Shown in pieces: positions 1 to 12,511 of a stretch of DNA of 64,000 nt. Numbering within the stretch: the stretch's first letter is position 1; every line of letters begins with the position of its first letter. The translations under genes and the position numbers were made by a program. The notes beneath the pieces were generated by a model. It was not told the origin of the DNA, did no database searches, and saw nothing but the letters and a program-made list of their open reading frames with translations. This DNA comes from Cylicocyclus nassatus (taxonomy: Eukaryota; Nematoda; Chromadorea; Rhabditida; Strongylidae). The stretch is from contig CATQJL010000112.1 in NCBI GenBank assembly GCA_958299035.1, positions 64,008,117 to 64,072,116 of the forward strand. Reading direction: 5' to 3'.

Positions 1-1863
1 TGGCAATTCGCCAGAAGTCTTCAGATCCAACACTAGCAAACTGCGCATGCGTAGTGTGTATAACTTACGTGGATTGATAAAATGCCCTATCTTCTGTACA
101 TTAAAAATGTGCTTACAGTGAGTTATGGACAGTTGGAATATTGCCAAATCGGTCGCGACTGAAATCGCGTGAAGTATGCCCGGTCCTTAAGTTCTCTCGA
201 AAAAGCTCGATTAGCGCACAAACTTTGAACTTTTTAAAACATGTAATACCAACTACTATGGATATTCTTGCATCTTTTTTAGATTTTCAGTGGATTTGCT
301 TAGAATTACCGAGGCTTGGGACTCTTTTATCTCTGCAGTCAAAACGATAGAAAGCCTACGAAAAGCCCTTAAAAAGTACAAAGTTCAGTATTTTCAACAG
401 CATTCATTATATGTGATACACGAATGCGTCAAACACTGAGAAATCGTCGAATTCAAGTGTTCCAAAACTCGATTATCATTCGACATTCATTTTACAAAGC
501 AAATTAGCGTTTGTCGATTTCAAATATCGGATTTCGAAACTTTGAGTACAACCATAGGCGCATATAAAAATTGGCAACTTCGACGAATTCAAGCCAGAAG
601 GTCCCGCAAATGTGAAAGAAAAATCCCTGTCAGAATGATGAGAAAAATCTGCATCGAACAATACCCGAGCTGCTTATCGGTTGTTGATTTTCTGTGAAGG
701 GCTTGTCCAGACATAGAATTTGTTAACATCAGAAAAATGAATTTTGGTAAATCCGAAAAGCTAGATGGAGATGCCAAAAAAAATTCGTATGTTTTGGCAC
801 TCTGCACTTTGTTTGCTCTATCCACCTGTTATCAAGACTCTTATAAAATTTCAAAACAAGAATTGGAAAAATTGCCAAAAGTACGCTAAAAACCATAGAT
901 TTCTGCATTTATTTTAGTAACCACACAAGCAAATAGCTCCAAAACATTACTGCTGAAAAGAGGAAGAAAAGTAGTCTTAAGGTTTTCAAAGGGTTTTAAA
1001 GTGTTTGGACTAGCTTTATCCTTGTATTTAAGATAGATCGAAAAAACGGAAACTTTCGGAACGACCTTATATGTTTGACGTCATTGTTCATTTCTCTTCA
1101 AATCGTGTTGAGTCTATGTGGAAAGATTAATTCGACTGAAAAAACACTTCCTTTGAAATACTTGCATACACATCCTCTTTGAAATCCATTCTTTAGAATA
1201 AATACTTTCATGATAAATCATAGTGAACATCGGTTTCCACGAAATTTAACTTGCCACTGAGGATCAGTTATGAAGATAGCCTCACCACAGAAAAATAGGA
1301 CACAAGTTTTCCTCCTCTTTCCAGCACCTGTGTTTGAAGACCGTTCCTTTCATCCTTTATCTAATCACCAAGGTTGAAGGTCATCGTCAGTCCAAGATTG
1401 GAAAATCTCAAAATTTGCATTTCGGGCTATTAAAAAAGATTACTGCGGTACAACATTGTCTTAGCTACATACAACTGAGCCTCAAATATCCAGATTTGCT
1501 TTTGCGAGAATGTTTGATTTGTAATCGCATTAAATGCCGAAAAATCTTCAAAATTTGAAGGTTCTTGAATTCGCTCATTATTTAACACCAGTTGACAAGG
1601 TAAATAAGCACCCCTTTCTGCAAGGCATGCACATTTCGAAACTTCAGCTACCATGCGAGCTCGAAGAATTAGCCTGTACCAAACAAAAATAATTGTCTAG
1701 CACAAAGAGGTTTCTTAACTGTAAATGTACGGTGATATTTAAGGTAAAGAGAGTGGGTATACTTACAGAATAATTACTAGTAAAGTCAATAAGTTTTTTT
1801 CTGTAGTTTTTTCAAGCGAATATCGTACACTCATCAGACATTCTAAAACGATATCGCTATATC
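1..1863. other. No gene or repeat recognised
   Basis: AT-rich sequence with only short open frames (60-78 codons) on either strand and no recognisable protein motif. I see no terminal inverted repeats, microsatellite or RNA gene. It could be intergenic or intronic. Confidence 0.5.
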
Positions 1864-2333
1864 TTACAAGGAAACCGTGTCGAGTCGAAGTGGCCTTTTC
1901 AGATGAGACCCATACTGTTTTAGAAAGCATTAAGCGGTGATTCCAAATCTGCCTTCCAAATCTGCCAAGCGCCTTTGGACGCCGAGTTATGACCGTTCTT
2001 CGGAACGAAAAATAAATGCAGAATCTAGGTAAAATTGAATGTTACATTCTTTCCAGCTCTCAGATAAAGCAATGTTAAATATTAGCATATTGAATAAAAT
2101 GTATCCATTGCATAAACAGCTCTGATACTTCGCACTGGACCATCTGAGCAAATTTGGGCGATTTTGCTTCAGTTTTGCGTTCAATTTTTTGACCTTAAAA
2201 ACGCCCATAAGTCGGCGTCCAGAGAAGCTTGGCAGATTTGGAAAGCAGATTTGGAATCACCGATTAATGCTCTTCAAAGCAATATGGGTTTCATCTGGAA
2301 AGGCCACTTCGATTCGACACGGTTCCCTTGTTA
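1864..2333. mobile_element. Tc4/Tc5-like foldback transposon (non-autonomous), copy 1
   Basis: The element is 1867-2330 (464 bp). The left end reads CAAGGAAACCGTGTCGAGTC and the right end is its near-perfect inverse (GACACGGTTCCCTTG). The inverted arms continue inward past GAAGTGGCC and the AAATCTGCC motifs, so most of the element is foldback. It is flanked by TTA duplications (1864-1866, 2331-2333), which restore the target CTTAG. A CTNAG target with TNA duplication and CAAGGGAA-type ends is the signature of the nematode Tc4/Tc5 group. No transposase frame is present. Copies 2 and 3 are at 50914-51549 and 57227-57888. Confidence 0.82.
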
Positions 2334-3174
2334 GTAGGTCTTAGGCTCGTTCATGTTGCCTATACCTATTAATGCTTGCTTGTGAGAACCGTGAATGGTG
2401 CCACGGACCATGCCGGGCACGGGGGTGAAAAACACGGGTGGAAGACTATATGTCGCCTAAAGCAGGTGGTCCCACGGACATCTGCAACAGAGCGCGCAGC
2501 TCCACACATTACAGGCATACAGATTTGTACCAACTGCTACCACGGGGTGGAGCCTAGTGTCGACATATAGTCCCTTAATCACAAAACACCTAAGAAACTA
2601 TTGCTTTCGTCGCCCTCAAGTTTCACGAATTCCCGCTTGATAGCACAAGCCACGTGAGTCGTTACCCGCCTCGTTGCTATCTTGGGTCTCAGCAAAGCGG
2701 AGACAAAGAGTTTTCAAACCAAATTTTACTCTTAGGTCATCACAAAAGTTTTTCGTTCTCTCTTTGAGCTTGAACGAGCATTACTCCTTCCAGGCTCATC
2801 CTTTTTACACCATTGATTTTATTGTGTTTGGCAAATCTTTGACAACACTACTGTCGTAATTTTCTATTGAAACATGAGTAACGAACGCAAGATCAAAGCG
2901 CCGTCAATCTGCATATCCCAGTTTTTGTGGTAATCACTTGCTACTACTATATCTTGCATCGAATTTTTTTGCCATTGTGGCTTCTAAAGGGGTTGTGTAA
3001 CGATTCAAGGCTTGCTGATTATTTTGCACAGTTGCATCCAGGGTCGAAAGAGATGTGGCACAGAAGCGCTGGATACGACCCCCCCCACCCCGTGAATTAG
3101 CTAACAGTTTTTGTACTCAATACAAAGCACACTCCCTATTTACCCATACCATGAATCCTGCTTTAAATAACCAC
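2334..3174. other. Unassigned spacer with one short foldback
   Basis: No gene recognised. GACTATATGTCG at 2444-2455 is repeated inverted at 2561-2572, and short CCACGG words lie between, suggesting a tiny foldback of about 130 bp. The rest shows no structure I can name. Confidence 0.35.
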
Positions 3175-3772
3175 AACTATGGATTTGGAAGCAGGCCAAA
3201 ATCTCGTTTGTCCCATTTTCGCTTTCAGTGCTGCACTTTCACCAGCTTTTACTTAGAGCGAAGAAGATAAATTGAGCCCGAATTACTCTTATGAAAACTA
3301 CAAGACCCAGTCTATTGAACAATTTGTATTTTGTTCGCTGAAATTTTTCGGAGGCAAGTTAACGGGGTGTGACAGACCCCTAAAAAGCTGTGGCCACACC
3401 TTTATAGGGGTTGTGCCACACCTCATTAACTTGCCTTACCTTCAGAGCATTTATGCTTGCTACTGCTAAACCTTCTTCTCCACAGAGCAGGGATTTCATT
3501 TTTAAATTGTCTCTCCCAGGGAAAGATGTGGTCGTTTTTCCTTAGCTAAGCAAATGGAAAACATGCGAAAATATCGGATTACGGTAACATGCTGAGTCTG
3601 CGCTACTACGTGAAACGCGAGGGAAGGTTGCAGGAACAAGTATATTCGGTAATCTAATCCTTGTAACTTTCACATGATTTGACGTGATTGGTCTTTTCTA
3701 GTCTGAGAAATAAAAAACGAAAAATGGGACAAACGAGATTTTGGCTTGCTCATAATTCCAGAGTTTGGAGGT
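3175..3772. repeat. Foldback element with nested small palindrome
   Basis: Arms of about 55 bp at 3178-3232 and 3714-3770 are inverted copies; both contain the words AAAATCTCGTTTGTCCCATT or its complement. A second smaller inverted pair, CAAGTTAA at 3354 and TTAACTTG near 3433, encloses about 80 bp and looks like an independent palindromic insertion. No target duplication is clear and no coding frame is convincing. Confidence 0.5.
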
Positions 3773-3775
3773 TGG

Positions 3776-4195
3776 TTAAAGGCAGTGGCTCGGCAAAGCC
3801 AGACATCTCGTGTTGATATGGAAGGTTACTCGCATCCCATACATTAGAACATAGCAGCTCCGAGCGCGCTACATGCTTCCTCTGCCTAGAAAACTGCCCC
3901 TAAACCCGTGCGCGCAAGCTACTCTTACACGCACTCGGACGAGCTTACGGTCTCTTACCACCGTCAGGGTCGGCATGCCACAATGCTATAGACTTGGGGG
4001 TCCTGAAACGACTCTATGTCTCTAACCATGGCGGGGACTGGTCCACTCGTCCAAATTCAAAATGAGATGCCTTGGGAAATGCTGGTTTACGCCATTTCCG
4101 CGCTTTCAGAAGTGCATTTTAGGAACCAGCGCGTCGAATTACCCCAGCTAAGCGAAAAAACCACAGGTCGAGGATTTGCCGAGCCACGCCTTTGA
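3776..4195. mobile_element. TTAA-flanked MITE, AGGCAGTG family, copy 1
   Basis: The left terminus AGGCAGTGGCTCGGCAAA (3780) follows TTAA (3776-3779). The right end, GATTTGCCGAGCCACGCCT, is followed by TTGA (4192-4195), a one-base decay of TTAA. The body shares the ACTCGTCCAA and TTTTCAGAA-type words with the copies at 24294-24698 and 61157-61573. TTAA duplication is typical of piggyBac-type insertion, but the ends are not the usual piggyBac CCY ends, so the superfamily is left open. No transposase. Confidence 0.7.
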
Positions 4196-4699
4196 AGTAG
4201 GTTTCCTAATGCAAGCAAAATAGCGGTGGTACCTTGTAACGAGTGCAAAAAGAAGAAGTTTACTCACTTTGAGGCAAAGTTAGCATGTTCGAATATAACC
4301 ACCTCACTTGAGTGTCCCAATATTTGGAAACCTCAAAATTCGCTGAGAGACTGGCTCATAGGGGGTTATTTAACATGCTAATCACGAAAATGATGCTTTT
4401 ATGCTTTCAGGATTCTTTTGATATGCTTGCACTGCGTGTACATGGTAGGCCAAAACATTAGTGCTGGTATCTTGCACAATGGGCCTATCAGACATTGTTG
4501 ACTGACATCATGTCGCTAACATCACTATCACCTTGATAACGCCCCTCCCCTCTCTTCCTGACCCCTCTACGACCCCCAAATATGGCGTGCCACATCCCAC
4601 GCTTGACCCCGGTTGCATTTGCGATTTTTGGTTTAAGAATACTTCGAATGGTCTGTTTAGATGGCAAATAACGATACTAAGAAACTTTTGGGGATGACC
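4196..4699. other. No gene or repeat recognised
   Basis: Spacer between two MITEs. It contains pyrimidine-rich CCCCTC-type runs near 4540-4620 and no open frame worth reporting. Confidence 0.4.
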
Positions 4700-5206
4700 T
4701 ACTCAGACAACTGATTGGAACTTCCGCAAAACGTTTGGAGAAGTTTCGCCGGGTCACCTGCGGAAGTTTCGTAAACCTAAACCTTACCAAATGTGCTGCG
4801 GAAGTTCCGAAGAATGCGAACCACAACACAAAAGAGAAGACTTAGGCGAGATTTCTTACTTTATTGACTGTGAGACTCACCTACTATTCTCTCCATCACG
4901 GCTGACATGTTCGATAATGCACTCTAGTTGTTGGCGAGAAACATCATAGGAGACAGCACGTTTAAAACCATGCGGAAGTACTGGCAAGTCAAAGTGCTGA
5001 GGAACCGCCGGTATTTTTCGGAAGTTCCGCAACCCTTTGTAAAAAGGTCTGCTGAAGTTCCCGTTTTCAACCGGTCTGACGTGAAAACCCTGCGGAAGTT
5101 CCCATTTTCAACGTTTTCACTTTGCAATAGTAAACAAAATCCTGCGAAACCGCTGCAAATTTGTCTTGTGCTTGTCCTGCGAAAGTTCCGCTGAATTGTC
5201 TGAGTA
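4700..5206. mobile_element. TA-flanked MITE with internal TGCGGAAGTTCC repeats
   Basis: The element is 4702-5204 (503 bp). The ends are inverted: CTCAGACAA at 4702 and TTGTCTGAG ending at 5204, each bordered by TA. The inverted match continues imperfectly inward with GGAACTTCCGCA and GGAACTTTCGCAGG. The body repeats variants of TGCGGAAGTTCC at least eight times, in both orientations. The TA duplication suggests mobilisation by a Tc1/mariner-type transposase. Overlapping open frames at 4924-5194 are by-products of the palindromes. Confidence 0.7.
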
Positions 5207-5544
5207 ATATACGCAAAACTCAGGTGTAGAACAGATTTATGTAAGAATTTTCAAGAACTTATGTGAACTAAAAGTTTGCCACCGTTAGACTAGCATTACG
5301 TGTACTATTACTAATTTGGGATAAAGCTGGGCTACTTTTATGTACAAATCTTGTTCCAACCTCCTATTGCGCATACACACACCATGTGTGGAGCCAAACT
5401 GCTATCTGTGTGCTGCAAACGATTCATCTGTCCACTTTTTGCTAATGGAAAATTTTCAAAAAAAGCTTGTTACAACCTTTCCCACACAAATTTTCCGCAG
5501 TACTCCGCATCTTCTCACGCTCCTTCTAGCCCTTGTACGTCCGG
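5207..5544. other. No gene recognised
   Basis: A 119-codon frame (5340-5699) crosses from this spacer into the dispersed repeat that follows. It has no recognisable motif and I do not call it a gene. Confidence 0.35.
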
Positions 5545-5805
5545 AGCGATCTTCTCGCTTCCGGTTTCAAGTCAATCATTCGCACTTGGCCGGTAGCGAT
5601 GTTAGAACGGCTAGCGGAATAGGGAAGATCGCTTCAGAAGCTGGGACTGCGAAATACACTGGGGAGGATCCGCCCACTTTCGATTTCCCCCTGCGTTAGA
5701 GCTCTTCTTTGCCGTTTTCGCGCTTTCCAATATGGATTTTCGGATTCAGCATAGTGAATAGGCCCGTATAAGCACAAAATTTCAAAATCGACTTTTTGCC
5801 CGGAG
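5545..5805. repeat. Dispersed repeat shared with 12265-12511
   Basis: About 260 bp resemble 12265-12511 in the same orientation, with shared words such as GAGGATCCGCCCACTT and ATGGATTTTCGGATTCA. At 12 kb the repeat ends in ACTGCCT-TTAA, the terminus of the AGGCAGTG MITE family; here that end is missing and the foldback at 5806 begins instead. This is best read as a truncated, diverged relative of that family. Confidence 0.55.
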
Positions 5806-6483
5806 GGGATCGCAGCTCAAAAGAAAGCTTTATATTTCGAAACTCCAGATACCTGGATTTCACGTTGTGTACCTATCCGTAAGTATTCCTACTACTCTTT
5901 ACTATGAACATGTTGAACAGGAGCGAGAAGCTGTACGAACCGCATTTTCCAGCTTTTGTATGATCCCTGATGATCCCCGGCGCTTTTCTTTAAAGTCATT
6001 ATTTTTTCTCCGAAGTTAACGAAAAACCTCCAAAGTTGTGCAGATCATCTAACCCGACAGTGCTAAGCATGTTGCTGATAAGAACAAATGATGTTTTGAA
6101 GCCATGAAATTTTCGATGATCCACAGGTCAAAATTTGAGGTTTACCGAAAAATCGACTTTTCAAAAACTCATTTGTTCTCATCAGCAACATGCTTAGCAC
6201 TGTTGTGTTAGATGTTCAGTACAAATTTGGAAGGTTTTCGTTAACTTCGGAGAAAGAAAAATGACTATAAAGAAAAGCACCGGTGATCATCAGAGATCAT
6301 ACAAAAGCTGGAAAATGCGGTTCGTACAGCTTCTCGCTCCTGTTCAACATGTTCATAGTGAAGGGTAGTAGGAATACTTACGGATAGGTACACGACGTGA
6401 AATCCAGGTATCTGGAGTTTCGAAATAAGCTTTCTTTTGAGCTGCGATCCCCTCCCCAGCGGGGAGGTTAGTGCATGCGGCCC
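5806..6483. mobile_element. Long foldback element (GATCGCAGCT family), copy a
   Basis: Two arms of about 330 bp are almost exact inverted copies: AGGGGATCGCAGCTC at 5806 mirrors GAGCTGCGATCCCCT near 6441-6455. The arms share the AGCATGTTGCTGATAAGAAC word and its complement in the middle. The right end continues into CCCCAGCGGGGAGGTTAGTG and CATGCGGCCC. Related copies lie at 62323-63610. Frames inside are shadows of the palindrome. No transposase and no clear target duplication. Confidence 0.72.
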
Positions 6484-7760
6484 TAAGTTTCGTTGGTGGA
6501 GGAAAGTGGCGCTTCGGGTAACTATCCAACGCCTCAGTAAGTGCTCTCGATGGTGGAGGAAAGTTCACTCGGCAAACTCAATGCTTTGGGTAACGGGTCT
6601 CGCTGGTGGAGATGAGCTTTCATCTGGGAAAATCCAACGCTCAAATAACTGAGTCTCGCTGGTGGAAGAAAGCGTTTACTGGATCCAACGCTTTGGGTAA
6701 TTGGGTCTCGCTGGTGGAGGAAAGCGTTTGCTCCAAAATTCAACGCTTTGGGTAACTGGGTCTCGCTGATGGCGATGAGCTTCCACTTGGGAAAATCCAA
6801 CGCTTCAGTAAGTGCTCTCGATGGTGGAGGAAAGCGTTTACTTGGGGATTCAATGCGTTGGGTGACTGGGTCTCGCTGGTGGAGATGAGCTTCCATCTGG
6901 GAAAATCAACGCTTGAATGACTGGGTCTCGCTGGTGAAGATGAGCTTCCATCTAGGAAAATCCAACGCTTGAATGATTGGGTCTCGTTGGTGGAGGAAAG
7001 CGGCGCTTTGGGTAACTGGGTCTCGCTGGTGGACATGAGCTTTCACTTGGGTAAATCCAACGCTTGAATGACTGTTTCTTGCTGGTGGAGGAAAGGGTTC
7101 ACTTGTGGAAATTCAACGTTTTGGGTAACTGGGTTTCGCTAGTGGAGATGGGTTTCCACATAGGAAAATCGAGCGCTTGAACTACTGGGTCTCGTTGTGG
7201 AGGAAAGCTTTTACTCAGGTTATGGTCTTCCGTGTGGAAGAGAAAGCTTTTAGATAACTGGGTTCCGCTGGTGAAGAAGTGTTTTTATGAGGAAATCCCA
7301 CTAGCGGTAACTTGGTCTCCTGTTGAAAATGCTTTTAATTGGGGTTATACGCTTGAGTAGTGGGTCTGGCTGGCGAGCTGGTGAAAATGAGCTTCTGCTA
7401 GGTAAAGCATCTATTATCCTGTAGGAAAGGCGGTTGGAAACGAGCGCCTATTTAGAAAAATCTGCTTTTCTTTGAAGAAAGTGAAGCATTCAAGTAACAG
7501 CGTCTCGCTGGTGGAGATGAGCGTTCATTTGAAAGATCTTCCTAGTTTGTATGAAGGAGGGCTTGATGATTGGGTCTGGCCGGTGGAGCCAACGCTTTCC
7601 ATAAAGGATTATAGCGGGTAACTTTTTCGTACATAAATGGCAAAGTATGATCGATGATTGAAGGGCATTTAAAAAGCCAAAAAAAATTTTGTATAAGGAA
7701 AACTTAAGAGTAACAGGGTCTCGTTGTTCGATGGCGGCTGACTTTTCAGTGGGGTCACTA
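6484..7760. repeat. Tandem minisatellite, about 55-bp unit
   Basis: The word GGGTCTCGCTGGTGGA recurs at about 6595, 6651, 6703, 6758, 6813 (variant), 6868, 6923 and 6979, spaced 52-56 bp apart, with a short 39-bp unit before 7018. Units alternate between GAGGAAAGCG- and GAGATGAGCTTCC-type halves and end in CCAACGCTTTGGGTAACT. The array decays after 7200, and isolated units are still visible at 7500 and 7720. It starts right after the foldback at 5806-6483. Open frames over it (6534-7036) are repeat-derived. Confidence 0.85.
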
Positions 7761-10256
7761 CCGGGGGTGACTTGGTGTCGCCGTATCGCAAAATCCGTAG
7801 AAGAAAATTCTGTTCTTTCTTGTTGAAAGCGAAGCGTGTGAGTGAGGATCTCATTGAGGGAGGCCATGCTTTCGAGCGAGAGGAACCTTTTCGGGAAATG
7901 CGTTTATTCCACAGATTTTCCAAAGTCTCATCAAAAATCTGCTTTGTAGACGTCTTCATGGGGAAACCTCACCTATACTTGAAGAAAAGCGAATTATTGA
8001 CGAGTCCCGCAAAATAAGCTCAAAGTTCAGGGTAGAGTATCAGTCCAGAAAACTTTTCCAGATGCTTCCACCCGATAAGGAGTCTACCTTGGAGCAAATT
8101 TAATGATTCGGCGAAAATTTTTTCAAGTAAAATAAAATGCAGGAAGATGTCATTGAGATGCACAAACTTTCTAAACATGTGCTTCGATCACTTATAGGGA
8201 CCCGCAGGGTCGCTAGTAAGGAAAAAAAGCCGAGAATCTGTCCGGACGCTACCAGGCTCCTAAGGAGGCAGACGCAGGGCACGCAAGGCACAATTGTGAG
8301 GAACCAAAAAGGGCCAGTTTCTGTTTGCACAATTTAGAATTTACAGCAAGGTCTTTCTTCCCAAATACTGCCACCCAGCACGAACCAGACCGGGGTCGCC
8401 ATGTTAGCGGTGATATAAAATTATTCAGTTTCCAACATATAACGGTCTGTCAGTAGTTTTGCAGCATTTAAAAAAGAAAAATTTATTAGGACGATCTAGT
8501 AGTACAGTTCTGTGTAAACGCTAATGATAGATTGTCCTTAGTATACTTCAGAGACCTGCCATCGCCTCCTTGCAAATCTCTTCCAAGACATTGTCGAAGA
8601 TAGATTTGTCCAATTTCTGAAACCAAATCGACTTACTACGTTTGTAAATGATATTTTTGAGACACAGTCAGGTGTACGCTTTTTGAAATGTTCCACTCAA
8701 GATAATGTCAATGTAAAGATAATGTCCTTGTCCTGTCCCTGTCCCTGTTATGTCAAATGCCTTGGTTTGTAGGTACCATTAGCGATAATGAGAACATTTG
8801 CAGGAAAACGTTGGCGGCGTGAAATAAGCTGGTTAACTTTATATAGTTTACTAAAAATTTCGTGTGAATTTTGGTATCAGCAGCAGAGCACAGACGGCTA
8901 CGGACGGCTAAAGCGTTTATGTTTCAATATTGGGTAGCAAGATGTTTTTGCTGCCGAATAAGTGGAAAACTGCTAAGAAATCAGTAATGCAATATTAAAC
9001 TCCCACTACTACTATTATTAAGCAACTAATCAATTGCGAAAACTTCTTTCAGGAGCTAATCAACTTTACTTCCATCAATCCAGCAGAGATCTGAGGCCAT
9101 CTTTCGCCTTTAAATAAACCTTTTCACACCATCGTTGCCACATAATTTATACGTGATATATCCACCCTCCCCATTTTCTTCCCTTACATCTATTTCTTCA
9201 TATTTTAAAAGTTCCACCTGTACACTACTGCCTTAGCTGTTCCATTCTCTGCGAAAACAACAATTTTGAGCCCACAATATGCTCTCGAAGGACACTCGAG
9301 AACTTAAAAATGTGCCGCGCAAAAAATAGCATGTTTACGAAGAGTTCGCAATTATATGGACCAATTTTGGCATGTAAAAGCTCGGTAGGAAATTGGAACA
9401 GTTCATGAGAAACCCAAAGGAACTTAAGCTTATCAAATACGTAGCAAACAATTAGGTGGCCTCGAGCCACATGGCGAGCCAAATGAGGGGCTAAGAGATA
9501 ACGAAGTCAATGGAGTCACAGAGTTCTTCACCCTTTTCACTCGCTCTTATCTATATCTCAATTATGTAAGCCTTCCGTACCTTCTCGAACCCAGCCTTTT
9601 CCCTTAATCACAAGATACTCGGTGTGTTGCGCGCAGGGGTGCGCGCCGGACGTGGTTATTTTTTCAAACCTAAATTGAAACATTAGCATGCGATGCCGAG
9701 TAAGAAGAGCTAGATCGATACTGGGTCGAGCATATAAACAGTTAGAAACCTGCGGTTGTACTTAAAAGTTTTGAAGCATACAATAACTTATGCGAAAACA
9801 GCATAGTTTTTATTCTGTGAAAGTATAAAAGTTTTCGTTTCTTTGATTTCTAGCAGAGACAAAAAATACAGCACTGGTATGTATGAGTTTGTGATTCGAT
9901 GAGTATATGCTTGAGCCTCCTGCCTGACAAGTAGAGCTCCGTAGGATGTAGGCAATGAATAGAATTTTTGATTTGATTTTCTTCTTTCTATAGTGTTGCA
10001 CCTAGATTGCATATAATAAAAGAAAGAAAAAAATTAAACTTTATAAAATCAGTTAATGGTTTTTGAACTGATATGATAGTAATCACACTGCAATAAGTTT
10101 TCATATGCTATGCAGCATGAGCTTCCTGGCGAAAAGGGGTACTAGAAATGAAATTCCTTCATTGTCTGGTGGAAAACTGTGGTAATATATCTGGCTTTTT
10201 GATGGTACTCGTTATTTTCAATGTAAGTCGATCTCAGAACATGCTGGCTTTAGCTC
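7761..10256. other. No gene or repeat recognised
   Basis: About 2.5 kb with scattered frames of 60-85 codons and no identifiable motif. A short CCTGTCCCTGTCCCTGT slippage stretch lies near 8735. I see no inverted-repeat boundary or RNA gene. Confidence 0.4.
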
Positions 10257-10625
10257 TACCCAAAGGCAGTGGTTCGGGAAAACTGTGACGCGATTTTTAT
10301 ACTTAATTTTCTGGATCCGTTGCGTCCAGAATTGCGCTTGAAACCGGCCTTGAAGACTGCTAAAGGAAAAAGAAGATGCCAATCACCAAATGGCTGCAGG
10401 AGACTGTAAATCCACCCATTTTCTGATTGGCTGATTGGCTCAGGCAGCCAATCAGTCAATCAGCCTCAGTTGGCGGGAATCGCTTTGCAGCCTCTTCCGC
10501 AATCTCCAAGTCCGAAAACACCACAAAAGCATTCTTTTGGCCTCCAAGCACAGTCCTGGACTTAGCGCACCAGGGGTCAAAGAGGGATGGAAAGTTCGCA
10601 ATTGCAATTTTCCGAACCAGTGTCT
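10257..10625. repeat. Degenerate foldback centred on a CAATCAG palindrome
   Basis: The left side begins AAGGCAGTGGTTCGGGAAAA and the right side ends with a loose inverse, TTTTCCGAACCAGTG, resembling decayed ends of the AGGCAGTG family. The centre (10423-10466) is a short palindrome of TGATTGGCTGATTGGCT and its inverse. Internal similarity between the arms is poor, so this may be an old copy or chance. Confidence 0.35.
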
Positions 10626-12264
10626 ACGGAAAATAAAGTAGAACCTATCAAAATGATAGAGAGACTTTGTTTCAAAAATTCCTTGGTCTCAGCTTGTATC
10701 AAGTCCTCGCTACAGCCGCAGTTTGAATATATTTTAGGTTTCGATCACTGAAACTCACAAAACACCGATCCATGGGCAAGCTAGGTACCATTTGATTCAG
10801 ATTTTTATCCTTTTTCATACAGCTACATTTTCTCTTTAATCTATACTGTCTTTGCAATGTTATCGCCATGGCTTTTTGAGCAGCTCACCAGTAACGCCAA
10901 ATGTTTCCTGGATAATTTTTTATCCTGGTGTTTTCAAAGAGCGCTGGTAACTGTTATGCAGAGCAAACCTTTGGCTACATTTTATCCATTTTAGATTACG
11001 TGGGCCACGTTTACCAAGTCCGTTATGATTGATTATTTGATAAAAACCGAGACTTTTTGATGACGTTTACCACGTAAAAGTACCGAAAATTCCAAAAAGC
11101 TGCTTTTTCAAGGCAAATAAACTTGGTCATGTTGCATAAATAATGTTCAATAAGAATCATTTTATTCGCAGAAACTTTGAAAACTTCCGTGTATTTGCTG
11201 CAGTTGCGTGTTTCATGACTTTGCCAAAAATCGAGACCTCTTAAGAAATAATTTTTTTCAAGCCAAAAACAGCAGTTTAGGAGAAACTGAAAATATAACC
11301 TTGCAGTCCGTGCTCTATTAGAATCACACTTAACCTATTTAGAAACTTTGAACTGAAATTTTTGAAAATTAGCCGAACTTTGAGCAGATAAAATTGGCGG
11401 ATGGAGGATTTTATCAAATATCGAAAAGAGCATACAAGATTGTGGCTCGAGAATGTATCCATAAGAAAGAGAAGAAAAAGCTGCATCGAATGCGTGTTGA
11501 AACTCACTGAGGTGTTTATTGTGCATGGTTTTATAGTGGTTTGAAAAAACCGACAAAACTTTCGGGACAACCTAATAAAAAGGTGCCTGGGAATAATCAA
11601 TAAGGCAAAAATCAAGCTCTAAACGTAAACGAGTTTCCTAATATCCGCGTATGTCTTAATTCATGTAAAATTGGAAGTAAAAATTCAAAAAACATTGAGT
11701 GCTTCAGAAATTGGGCTCGCTTAGAAAAATCCTACAAACAGCCCTAATTTTACAATATAAGCAGATCCTTCTCAAAATAATCTCGCATTTTCCAAATAAA
11801 CACTACATTTTATGAAACAGAGATTTGTAGATCTTGATAGCTTTCGATGCAGAATTTCAACCCCTTACTAATTTATAAACTCGTTGCAGCACAGTCAATA
11901 AGCTCTCGGAATAAATTTGCAACCCATGCTTTTTGAAAAGTCTGTTTATTTTTTAAACATTCATATCAATCCTCCAAAGGAGTCCGAGTAGCACATGTAT
12001 GGAGCAAACCCTACAGGATGTAAAAGAATTATTTTTTTGCTTTCCATAACTCGTCATATTTTTAATGGAAGTTTTACTGATGTGCCACTTTTACTAAGTC
12101 AAGTAAAACTCGTAGAACGTCAAAGGGAGAGCAGATCGGGAGCTACTCGTTGCAGTTTCTCTCCTCTTTCTAATGGGTGTTTTTGTTTCCGGTTTCTAAA
12201 GTCTTCGGGGGATAAAATCATATAATCTATGTTTCTAAACGCTACCCAGGATTGCCAATTTTCA
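10626..12264. other. No gene or repeat recognised
   Basis: AT-rich sequence. The longest frame (112 codons, minus, 11277-11615) is Phe/Leu/Ser-rich, as expected from AT-rich DNA, and has no motif. Confidence 0.4.
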
Positions 12265-12511
12265 GATTTTCGCCACACGATCTCAAGTCACGAGTTCGCA
12301 CCTGGCCGGTGGCGATGTGGGGCCGGCTAGCGGAATTGATAAGTTGGGAGTGTGAATTCACAGTGAGGAGGATCCGCCCACTTGCTGATATTAGAGCCCT
12401 TTTTCGCCATTCTCGCGCTGTTCAATGTGGATTTTCGGATTCAACATTGGGATTAGACCCGGTTGAGTACAAAATCTCAAAACCGACTTTTCGCCCGGAC
12501 ACTGCCTTTAA
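12265..12511. mobile_element. Truncated AGGCAGTG-family element
   Basis: Similar to 5545-5805. The right end is intact: ACTGCCT at 12501-12507 followed by TTAA (12508-12511), matching the copies at 24294-24698 and 61157-61573. I could not find the matching left end, so this is a 5'-truncated or strongly diverged copy. The 211-codon frame over 12252-12887 starts in it and has no family motif. Confidence 0.5.

Noticed and set aside
6484..7400. CRISPR-like array
   Set aside because: The whole 55-bp unit repeats with gradual divergence and there are no unique spacers; the context is eukaryotic.
6353..7959. Several 70-125 codon minus frames with repeated peptides
   Set aside because: The repeated peptides follow the 55-bp minisatellite unit, so the frames are repeat-derived.
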